This document shows positions 52,574-60,173 of a DNA stretch of 64,000 nucleotides, piece by piece. Location of the stretch: assembly GCF_003046295.1 (NCBI RefSeq), contig NZ_PZZN01000003.1, positions 372,001 to 436,000 on the forward strand, read 5' to 3'. The notes under the pieces were generated by a model, which saw only the letters and a program-made list of their open reading frames with translations, was not told the DNA's origin and searched no databases. The position numbers and the translations under genes were made by a program. The first letter of the stretch is position 1; each line of letters starts with the position of its first letter. The DNA comes from Sphingomonas aerolata. GTDB taxonomy: Bacteria > Pseudomonadota > Alphaproteobacteria > Sphingomonadales > Sphingomonadaceae.

Positions 52574-52950
52574 AACTCCTACTGGTGAGTGTCCGGGCCA
52601 AATTGCCACTTGGTGACCGGACGATAACGGGTGGCAATATCGTGCAGTAGACACGACGAGTCATAGACTCCCCATTATCGCCCGACCGCATAACACCGCT
52701 CAAAGCGGATGACGGAAAAGCGGCTTCTACTGCAACGGATTGCCAACCGTACCGACTCATTGTTTTGAGCCTGCAGTAGCTAGATACATGCTATCAATTA
52801 GCTCCGTAAAGCTAAAACTTCGTTACCGAATCACTTACAACTAGTCTAGTTGATATTCAACTTTCGGTTGAAACTGTGACGACCCTCTAAAATTCCATTT
52901 CCCGGCGGACCCGTGGTAAATGTTACTATACAACGGAGTGAACCGGCGAC
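52574..52950. other. AT-rich divergent control region
   Basis: This region lies between the leftward AlpA operon and the rightward tape-measure operon. It is AT-rich and contains two palindromes (52838-52872). GGAGTGA before 52951 serves the next gene. No gene seen. Confidence 0.5.
52838..52872. promoter_or_regulatory. Two adjacent palindromes, possible regulator sites
   Basis: CAACTAG-T-CTAGTTG (52838-52852) is a perfect 7-base dyad; TTCAAC-TTTCG-GTTGAA (52856-52872) is a 6-base dyad. Both share CAAC/GTTG. They could be operators of a phage-type repressor. Confidence 0.45.
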
Positions 52951-53283
52951 ATGAATAAACCCTTATCTCTTAAGCAGCTTTCGGAAATCATCGAAAGAAA
53001 GCCGGCTGCCCTATCCGTGGTGGCAGCTATGCCGCGGATAACGGTCGACGATATTTCATACGCAATATCAAAAATGGCGATCGATGGTGATGTCGCGCGA
53101 GACTTGGTTGCCACGAGTAGCGGTCGCCCCCTCGCTGATGTGCAGCGAGGTTTGCTGACGTCGATCCGAGCCGCGGTTGTGGCTGTACATACGATTGCCG
53201 CCCATACGCCACAGAGCATTGGTGAAGTGTTTATCACTGCAGTCGCGCCGGGCTTCGGGAACGACATTGGAAGCGTTCAGTGA
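52951..53283 (+). CDS. Hypothetical protein upstream of the tape-measure gene
   Basis: The 110-residue protein begins LSLKQLSEIIERKPAAL and is helical. Its stop overlaps the GTG of the tape-measure gene, the spot where phages often place a tail assembly chaperone. I see no similarity to known chaperones, and no slippery frame-shift site was found. Confidence 0.6.
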   Translation: MNKPLSLKQLSEIIERKPAALSVVAAMPRITVDDISYAISKMAIDGDVARDLVATSSGRPLADVQRGLLTSIRAAVVAVHTIAAHTPQSIGEVFITAVAPGFGNDIGSVQ

Positions 53284-56200
53284 GCGCGCGCACTCAAGTC
53301 GACAGCGTCCTGGTCATCCGCGCACGCGACGAGGCGACCAAGGCTGTCACGGCGATCGGCAACGCGCTCGAGCAGCTGATCGGCACCCAGAAGAAGGTCG
53401 CGTCCGGCAGCGAGAGCGCAGCCAGCGGCATGCAGCAGATCCTCGGCGTGCTCGCGTCACTGGACAAGGCCTATGCCCGCACCGCGGAGTCCAGTGACGC
53501 CGGTGCCGCGGCCCTCGAACGGCAGAACCGCGCGATCGCCGCCAGCAAGGCGCAATACACGGCACTGGAAGCCCAGCAGCGCGGCGCGGCGCGCGCGGCG
53601 GACCAGTTGCGTGTCGCCCTGGTCGATGCGCTGCTGACGAACGGCAACGCCGATGTCCTGCGCGCCCAGATCGGCGAAGTCACGACCGAGATGCGCCGGC
53701 TGGAGTCGGAGGCGGACAAGCTGCAGCGGACCATCGCGCAGCAGGAAGCCGGGTTCACGCGCGCCGCGTCGGGCATGGCTGAGCTGGAGCGGCAGACGCG
53801 TCTCGCCGGCGCCGTCAGTACTTTCGCGGCTCAGGAGGCCGCCGATTACGCCCGGTCGCTGGATAACCAGACCGCGGCCGCGCAACGCAATGCTGCCGTG
53901 CTCAAGACTATCGCGCGGGCGACCGGCACCGATCGCGGTTCAGCCGTCGACAACGGCGCCACCTTCGGGCTGCTCGAGAAGCAGGCGGCAGCCTCCGAGG
54001 CCGCAGCCGCTGCCGAGCGCAGTCGGGCGCAGGCTGCCGAGCTGACGAACAACGCGCTGCGGGCGCGGGCGCGGATCGAGGGTAACGGTGGTTCCGCCGG
54101 CCGCGCTGCCGACACCGTGTTCGCCCAGCAACTGCGCGACGAGGAAGACGCTGCCCAAGGTGCCGCGCGCGCCGAGAAGGAACTGGTCGACGCCACGGCC
54201 CGGTTGCGCGCCGAGCTCAACCCGATGGCCACGATCCAGGCGAACCTGAACACGGAAGTGGCCGAAGCGAATCGCCTCTACAAAGCAGGCAAGATCAGCG
54301 CGACCGAGTTGGGCGCGGCGACCGAGTTGCTGCGTGGCCGGGCGGCGAAGGCGTCGGCGGCGCTGAACGGGTCGCAAGGCATGGGCGCGGGCGGTAAGCC
54401 GTTGCTGTTTGGCCTGAAGCCCTACGAGATGCAGAATCTCGGCTACCAGGTGAATGACGTCGTCACGCAGCTGGCGTCCGGCACCTCGCTGACGCAGACG
54501 CTCGGTCAGCAGGCCGGGCAGATCGTTCAGATTTTCCCGCGTGTCGGGTCTGCGATCGTCGGAGCATTCACGAACCCCGCGATTCTGGGGTTCGTCGCTG
54601 TCATCGGTACCGTCGCAATCGCGCTGAAAAGCGCCGGCGACGAAGCCGAACGCACGCGGAAGTTTATGGGGCTGCTGGCGGCGTCGGCGGACGGCGCGAC
54701 CTACGGTGCCAAGGCGCTGAACGAATCCGCGGAAGCGCTCGACCGGTATGGCCTGTCGGCAGCCGACGCGGTCACCGTGGTGCGCGGGTTCGTGAAGGAC
54801 GGCGTAAATCCGGCCCGCATCGTGGAGTTCGGCGAGGCCGCGCAGGATCTGGCGGACGTGCTCGGCATCAAGGTGGTCGACGCCGCGCAGCAGGTCAGCG
54901 AGGCGTTCACCGGCGGATACGACAGCGTCAAGAAGTTGGACGACGCGACGAACTTTCTCACGTCGACGCAGCGCGACAACATCAAGTCCTTGTTCGACCA
55001 GGGCAAGGCCGCCGAAGCGCGCAACGAAGCGCTGCGGATCTTCAGCGAGCAGCAGGAAGACGCGGCCCAGAAGTCGCGCGGCGCATGGTCCGAGGCGACC
55101 CGGTCGCTCAGCACCGCATGGTCGGACTTCCTCAACGTGCTGTCGAATACCGATGCGATCAAGGAAGTCGCGAAGGAGCTGGAAGGGCTCGGCCGCATTG
55201 CGTCGCAGGCCATCCGCGCGATCAGCGGCGCGCAGTCGGCGGCCGACGTTGCCGCGCAGATCGCCCGCGCGAAGCAGGTCATCGCGAACAAGGAAGCGGC
55301 GAAGGGTGCCAACCCCGGCTTGGTCGGCGCGCTCGACGCGGACATCGCGGTGCTGCGCACACAGATTGCCGGGCTTGAGAAGCAGTATGCCGCGCTGAAC
55401 GGCACCCAGAAGCAACTCAACGACACGGTTGCCGTACGCGGTGAGCTGACGAAGAAGCAGTCGGTCGACCTGGCTGCCCAGACGGAGGCGGCCAAGTCCG
55501 AGAAATCCGTGCTCAAGGCGACGAACGAAGCCCGCCGCACCGCGACCGAGTATGTCGAGAAGAATTTCAAGTTCGCCAGCGAGGCCACAAAACAGGCGTA
55601 CATCAGCCAGAAAGCTGAAGAGGCGCGCACGGCAGCGCTGAAGAAGGCTGCCGACGAACGGAAGCGGGAAGCCGATCAGGCCAAACGACTGGCCGACGAG
55701 CGTAAGCGCGAACAGGAACGACTCGCCAAGCAGACGGCGTTCCAGGCGCCGGTCGACGGTCGCATCTCGTCCGGTTTCGGTGCGCGCGCTGCCCCGAAGG
55801 CGGGTGCGTCGACGTTCCACAAGGGCGTCGATTATGCCGTGCCGTCGGGCACCACGGTGCGCGCGCCGGCGGAGGGCGTCGTCATCGAGACCGGCACCGA
55901 CTCGAAGCTGGGCAAGTTCGTCTACATCGACCACGGCAAGGGCACGATTTCGAAGTTCAGCCACCTGTCGGACAACAACGTAGTCGCGCAGGGGCAGGTA
56001 GTTACCGCCGGCCAGGCGATCGCGAAGTCGGGCAACACCGGCAACAGCACCGGCGCGCACCTGCACTACACGGTGACGGTCAACGGGAAGCCTGTCGACC
56101 CGACCAAGGGGCTGTTCCCGGCGGACGGGAAGTCGCGGTTCCAGGTCGATCAGGCCGACGCGATCGACAACTATGACGACGCGCAGCAGAAGCTCGCGGA

Positions 56201-57359
56201 CAAGCGCGACGCGTATCTGGCGAAGGTCGACGAGACCAGCGCTGCCATGGTGCAGGACACCGAGCAGTTGCGCGAGCAGCAGAACCTGACCGACGGGCTG
56301 CTGCTGGCCGCCCAGCGTAAGGCTGCGATCGAGGACGCCGTTCGGAAGGCCGAGACGGACGCGACACAGGCCGGTGTCGCGCCGGATGACGCCGGGCTGG
56401 CGCTGCGGATCGAACGGCTGCGCGAGGTCACCGGCGCGTATTTCGACGCGGCGCACGCAAAGGATGCGTTCCAGGCGCAGCAGAACAGCGTCGACAAGCC
56501 CGTCGCTGATCTGACCGCCCAGCGCGACGCGATGCGGGATCAGGTCACGTTCCTGCGCGACAGTGGGCTGAATGCCGAGGCCGACTCGCTACTGCCGATG
56601 CTGGGGCAGGTGAACACCCAGTTGCAGGGCGCCGTCGACAAGGCGATCGCGTTCTATGCGGCGCTGTCGCCCGGCGACAACCCGCTGGGGCTGACGGCCG
56701 CGCAGCTGGCCACCATCAACACGCAGCTCACCATCGCGAAACAGTCGTCTGCCGAATGGGGGACGATCCTTGATGTATCGGTGGAGCAAATCGCCGATGC
56801 ATTTGCCAACACCCTTACCTCGGCAATCGACGGGTTCGTGCAGGCACTGGTCGACGGACAGAGCGCGTTCGGCGCGCTGAAGAACGCGTTCCTAGATTTC
56901 GCGGCGAACTTTCTGCGGCTCATCTCGCAGATGATCCTGCAGCAGATCGCGTTGAACATCGCGAAAGGCGTCATCAGTGCGATCGGCGGTGGCGGACCTG
57001 TGCCCGCACAGCATACTGGCGGTGTCGTAGGACAGAATACGTCCGGGTCGCGCTTCATGAGCTCAGCAGCGTTCGCCGGCGCGTCGCGGTTCCACACCGG
57101 CGGGATCGCGGGGCTGCGGCCTGACGAGGTGCCGATCATCGCGCAGAGGGGCGAAGAGATCCTGACCCGCGGTGACCCGCGTCACCGTGCGAACGGCGGC
57201 CTGGGTGGCGGTGCAGCGCCGATGCCGAAGATCACCGTCGTCAATGCACTTGATGCTGGCGATATCGTGTCGAAGGGCCTCGACAGCGGCGTGGGCGGCA
57301 AGGCGTTCCTGAATTACATCCGGGCGAACAGCGCCGCGGTCAAGCAGGTGCTGGGTTGA
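53280..57359 (+). CDS. Phage tail tape-measure protein with M23 peptidase domain
   Basis: The 1359-residue protein would set tail length and help DNA pass the cell wall. Residues 1-360 are coiled-coil rich (Ala/Glu/Arg). A TMP_2-like region follows (about 370-620: YQVNDVVTQLASGTSLTQTL, then a hydrophobic helix LGFVAVIGTVAIAL). Residues 820-945 are an M23/LytM peptidase with H847, D851 (HKGVDYA) and H927/H929 (HLHY). The C-terminus has hydrophobic segments and LRPDEVPIIAQRGEEILT, typical of tape measures. It begins at a GTG overlapping the previous stop. No other tail, head or lysis gene is present, which is odd; the gene itself looks intact and ends 80 bases before the tRNA. Confidence 0.9.
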   Translation: MSARTQVDSVLVIRARDEATKAVTAIGNALEQLIGTQKKVASGSESAASGMQQILGVLASLDKAYARTAESSDAGAAALERQNRAIAASKAQYTALEAQQRGAARAADQLRVALVDALLTNGNADVLRAQIGEVTTEMRRLESEADKLQRTIAQQEAGFTRAASGMAELERQTRLAGAVSTFAAQEAADYARSLDNQTAAAQRNAAVLKTIARATGTDRGSAVDNGATFGLLEKQAAASEAAAAAERSRAQAAELTNNALRARARIEGNGGSAGRAADTVFAQQLRDEEDAAQGAARAEKELVDATARLRAELNPMATIQANLNTEVAEANRLYKAGKISATELGAATELLRGRAAKASAALNGSQGMGAGGKPLLFGLKPYEMQNLGYQVNDVVTQLASGTSLTQTLGQQAGQIVQIFPRVGSAIVGAFTNPAILGFVAVIGTVAIALKSAGDEAERTRKFMGLLAASADGATYGAKALNESAEALDRYGLSAADAVTVVRGFVKDGVNPARIVEFGEAAQDLADVLGIKVVDAAQQVSEAFTGGYDSVKKLDDATNFLTSTQRDNIKSLFDQGKAAEARNEALRIFSEQQEDAAQKSRGAWSEATRSLSTAWSDFLNVLSNTDAIKEVAKELEGLGRIASQAIRAISGAQSAADVAAQIARAKQVIANKEAAKGANPGLVGALDADIAVLRTQIAGLEKQYAALNGTQKQLNDTVAVRGELTKKQSVDLAAQTEAAKSEKSVLKATNEARRTATEYVEKNFKFASEATKQAYISQKAEEARTAALKKAADERKREADQAKRLADERKREQERLAKQTAFQAPVDGRISSGFGARAAPKAGASTFHKGVDYAVPSGTTVRAPAEGVVIETGTDSKLGKFVYIDHGKGTISKFSHLSDNNVVAQGQVVTAGQAIAKSGNTGNSTGAHLHYTVTVNGKPVDPTKGLFPADGKSRFQVDQADAIDNYDDAQQKLADKRDAYLAKVDETSAAMVQDTEQLREQQNLTDGLLLAAQRKAAIEDAVRKAETDATQAGVAPDDAGLALRIERLREVTGAYFDAAHAKDAFQAQQNSVDKPVADLTAQRDAMRDQVTFLRDSGLNAEADSLLPMLGQVNTQLQGAVDKAIAFYAALSPGDNPLGLTAAQLATINTQLTIAKQSSAEWGTILDVSVEQIADAFANTLTSAIDGFVQALVDGQSAFGALKNAFLDFAANFLRLISQMILQQIALNIAKGVISAIGGGGPVPAQHTGGVVGQNTSGSRFMSSAAFAGASRFHTGGIAGLRPDEVPIIAQRGEEILTRGDPRHRANGGLGGGAAPMPKITVVNALDAGDIVSKGLDSGVGGKAFLNYIRANSAAVKQVLG

Positions 57360-57438
57360 TAGCGCACGCCCTCTGGCAGGGCAGAAAATGGGGCAGGGCC
57401 GCCCGAAGGCAAGATTTCCCAACGATTTCAATAGTTTA

Positions 57439-57528
57439 TGGCGGAAGAGGTGGGATTCGAACCCACGGTAGAGTTACCCCTACGCTGGTTTTCAAGACCA
57501 GTTCCTTAAACCACTCGGACACTCTTCC
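57439..57528 (-). tRNA. tRNA-Ser(UGA)
   Basis: The 90-base gene folds into a cloverleaf with a long variable arm. The acceptor stem is GGAAGAG/CTCTTCC, with discriminator G and encoded CCA. The anticodon loop CTTGAAA gives anticodon UGA; GTTCGAATC marks the T-arm. Its 3' end (57439-57452) is the right attachment repeat of the island. Confidence 0.96.
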
Positions 57529-57676
57529 GCACCGCATCCGCGCCGCCGCGATGGCGGAGGGGCGTGTGCGACCGGCATCTAGGTCGGGGTGGACCGTTGC
57601 GCAACTCTTTCGCAGGGAGGTGGCCGGCCGTTCGACATGGCTTGCCACGATGGCCCGGCTCGGGCAGCGCTGCGCC

Positions 57677-57943
57677 ATGGATCTCGATGCGATGCTCACC
57701 CATTATTTCGGCACGACCGATCTCGATACGCTGGATACGATCGCGATCGATGACGGTCTCGAGCGCGTCCGGATTGCGTTCGGGACCGAGCGCGAGACCG
57801 GCCGTCGGTTTGCGCTGTGGGCGGTGCTGGCGACGCTCGGCGATGCGCCCGACCCGCGTGACGCGTTCAAGACCCCGGCCGAGCAACAGGCTGCGCAGGC
57901 CTATGCGCGCGCGCTGCGGACGGCGGTTACGCTGGGCGGCTAG
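57677..57943 (+). CDS. Small hypothetical protein
   Basis: The 88-residue protein (MDLDAMLTHYFGTTDLDTLD) is acidic and helical, like a conserved sphingomonad protein of unknown function. The frame stays open far upstream but through the tRNA gene, so the ATG at 57677 is chosen. First chromosomal gene right of the island. Confidence 0.68.
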   Translation: MDLDAMLTHYFGTTDLDTLDTIAIDDGLERVRIAFGTERETGRRFALWAVLATLGDAPDPRDAFKTPAEQQAAQAYARALRTAVTLGG

Positions 57944-58026
57944 CCGCCCGGTGGGGGCAGACGGATAGCTTTGGCAAGGCGGGCGTTGGGGACGCAACTC
58001 CTGACAGTCTAGCGAAAGCGAGCCCC

Positions 58027-58824
58027 ATGCACATCGATCTCTCCGGACAGACCGCTATCGTCACCGGCGCAAGCTCCGGCCTCGGACGCGCCGCCGCTCT
58101 GCTCTTCGCGCAGGCCGGCGCGCGCGTCGCGGTCAATTACAACAGCAATCGCGAGGCGGCGGACGACGTGGTCGCGCGGATCGTGGCCGGCGGCGGCGAG
58201 GCGTTCTCCTGCCAGGCGGATACCGCGGACGAGGATGCGGTCCTCCGGCTGTTCGACGAGACCGTGTCGCGGTTCGGCGGCGTCGACGTCGTGTTCGCCA
58301 ATGCCGGCATGCAGAAGGATGCGGGCTATGCGGACATGACGCTGGCCGACTGGAGCCGCGTCATCGACGTCAACCTGACGGGCCAGTTCCTCGTTTCGCG
58401 CGAGGCGGTACGCCGGTTCCGCGCGCAGGGTGATCGCGGCTTCGGCCGGGCGATCGGCAAGATCCTGTTCATGAGTTCGGTGCACGAGACGATCCCCTGG
58501 GCGGGGCATGCGAACTATGCGGCGTCGAAGGGCGGCAGCGGAATGCTGATGCGCACGCTGGCACAGGAGGTCGCGCAGGAGCGGATCCGGGTCAATGCGC
58601 TGGCGCCCGGCGCGATCGCGACCGACATCAACGCCGATGCGACCAGGGGCGATGCCGCCGACGCGCTGCTCAAGCTCATCCCCTATGGACGGATCGGCGA
58701 GCCCGACGATGTCGCGCGTGCGGCGCTGTTCCTGGTGTCCGACGCCGCGGACTATATCATCGGATCGACGCTGACCGTCGACGGCGGGATGAGCCTGTAT
58801 CCCGGTTTCCGCGAAAACGGCTGA
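58027..58824 (+). CDS. Short-chain dehydrogenase, glucose 1-dehydrogenase-like
   Basis: The 265-residue SDR has the cofactor motif TGASSGLG (14-21), NAG, a catalytic Ser in ILFMSSVHET and YxxxK in YAASK. NYNSNREAAD after strand 2 suggests preference for NADP. IGSTLTVDGGM near the end is classical. Sequence resembles Bacillus-type glucose 1-dehydrogenase, but the true substrate is unknown. Confidence 0.85.
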   Translation: MHIDLSGQTAIVTGASSGLGRAAALLFAQAGARVAVNYNSNREAADDVVARIVAGGGEAFSCQADTADEDAVLRLFDETVSRFGGVDVVFANAGMQKDAGYADMTLADWSRVIDVNLTGQFLVSREAVRRFRAQGDRGFGRAIGKILFMSSVHETIPWAGHANYAASKGGSGMLMRTLAQEVAQERIRVNALAPGAIATDINADATRGDAADALLKLIPYGRIGEPDDVARAALFLVSDAADYIIGSTLTVDGGMSLYPGFRENG

Positions 58825-58841
58825 CCGCGGCTGGAGACATT

Positions 58842-58865
58842 GCCGCGACCCGCGAGGGTCGCGGC
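58842..58865. terminator. Hairpin between convergent genes
   Basis: GCCGCGACCC and its complement form a perfect 10-base stem with a 4-base loop. No T-run follows, so termination is only probable. It separates the SDR and OYE genes. Confidence 0.5.
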
Positions 58866-58870
58866 TCGCG

Positions 58871-59974
58871 TCAGGCCTGGAACAGGTCCTTGTACTGGCG
58901 TGGCTGTGAGCGGAGATACTGGTTGGGCGCCTTCACATGGCCGCCGAGATGTGCGGCGGCATGCCACGGCCAGCGCGGATCGTAGAGCAGGGTCCGGGCT
59001 AGCGCGACGAGATCGGCGTCACCGGTACCGATGATCGCCTCGGCCTGTTCATAATCGGTGATCAGCCCGACCGCGACGACGGGGATGCCGACCGCCTGCT
59101 TGACCTGACGCGCCAGCGGGACCTGATAGCTCGGCCCGACCGGGATCTGCTGGTCCGGGCTGAGGCCCCCGCTCGAGACGTGGATCGCGGCGCACCCGCG
59201 AGCCTCGAGCGCCTTGGCGAAGGCGACGGTCTGTTCACCGTCCCAGCCGCCCTCGACCCAGTCGGTGCCCGATACGCGCATCGTCACCGGGCGATCCGCC
59301 GGGAAGGCGGCGCGGACCGCGTCGTACACTTCGAGCGGGAAGCGCATCCGGTTCTCGAGGCTGCCGCCATAGTCGTCGTCGCGGTGGTTGGCCAAGGGCG
59401 AGAGGAACTGGTGGAGGAGGTAGCCGTGCGCGGCGTGCAGCTGGATCGCATCGATCCCGAGCCGTGCCGCGCGCGTCGCCGCGGCGGCAAACGCGTCGCG
59501 CAGTCGAGCCAGCCCCTCGCGATCGAGCGCCGTCGGCGGCGTATCGTCGGGCAGGAAAGCGGCCGGGGAGGGGGCTTCGGTCTGCCATCCCTTGTCGGCG
59601 CCCGGCGCGATCTGCCCGCCGCCCTTCCAGGGCACCTCGCACGACGCCTTGCGTCCGGCATGCGACAGCTGGATGCCGATCGGCATGTCCGACCAGCGCC
59701 GCACGCTCTCGAGTGTCCGCGCGATCGCCGCTTCGCTCGCATCGTCATACAGCCCGACATCGCCGTAGGTGATCCGCCCCTCGGGCGTCACCGCGGCGGC
59801 TTCGAGCATCATCAGGGCCGCCCCCGACAGCGCGAGATGCCCGAGATGGATCAGGTGCCAGTCGGTCATGCAGCCGTCGACCGCCGAATATTGGCACATC
59901 GGCGCGATGACGATCCGGTTGGCGAGATCGAGCTTGCCGACCTTGAACGGCGTGAAGAGCTGCGGACCGCTCAT
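58871..59974 (-). CDS. Old Yellow Enzyme-family NADH:flavin oxidoreductase, YqjM-like
   Basis: The 367-residue FMN enzyme reduces activated C=C bonds using NAD(P)H. YqjM-type features: Cys27 in APMCQYSA near the flavin, the HAAHGYLLHQFLSPLAN block with substrate-binding His pair, and RDDDYGGSLENRMRF. The family has one-domain TIM barrels of this length. The physiological substrate is unknown. Confidence 0.92.
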   Translation of the reverse strand: MSGPQLFTPFKVGKLDLANRIVIAPMCQYSAVDGCMTDWHLIHLGHLALSGAALMMLEAAAVTPEGRITYGDVGLYDDASEAAIARTLESVRRWSDMPIGIQLSHAGRKASCEVPWKGGGQIAPGADKGWQTEAPSPAAFLPDDTPPTALDREGLARLRDAFAAAATRAARLGIDAIQLHAAHGYLLHQFLSPLANHRDDDYGGSLENRMRFPLEVYDAVRAAFPADRPVTMRVSGTDWVEGGWDGEQTVAFAKALEARGCAAIHVSSGGLSPDQQIPVGPSYQVPLARQVKQAVGIPVVAVGLITDYEQAEAIIGTGDADLVALARTLLYDPRWPWHAAAHLGGHVKAPNQYLRSQPRQYKDLFQA

Positions 59975-60173
59975 GCGGAAACGGCCGTAGCGATGGGGAT
60001 GGCGCGCATCGTGAGAACCTCGTGCGATGGGGAATGCGCGTCAACGCACCGGGCCGGGATAGGAGCCGGCGGACGAGTGCCGGGCGCGCCAACTTGCAGC
60101 CGCCCGACTGGTCTTTGCGGATGGTCCCCGCCGTCCCGGCGCGTGCCGGAACGACAGGGTGGGACAGGGCTGT

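Larger units (their letters stand above)
29856..57452. mobile_element. 27.6-kb genomic island integrated at tRNA-Ser(UGA)
   Basis: Its ends are two direct copies of TGGCGGAAGAGGTG: one at 29856-29869 and one inside the 3' end of tRNA-Ser at 57439-57452. Beside the left copy is a P4-type tyrosine integrase. Inside are AlpA-like regulators near both ends, a Prim-Pol/VapE-type replication protein, a TIR-SLATT module, umuDC, many short unknown genes and a lone phage tape-measure gene. Gene density and base composition are uneven, and part of the 35.6-38.2 kb region is more AT-rich than its flanks. The integrase lies at the end away from the intact tRNA, which is less usual. It could be a phage satellite, an integrative element or a decayed prophage. 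Confidence 0.85.

Noticed and set aside
53940-56456. Long minus-strand frame (838 codons) opposite the tape-measure gene
   Set aside because: Composition is that of a shadow frame (Arg/Leu/Asp-rich); no motif.
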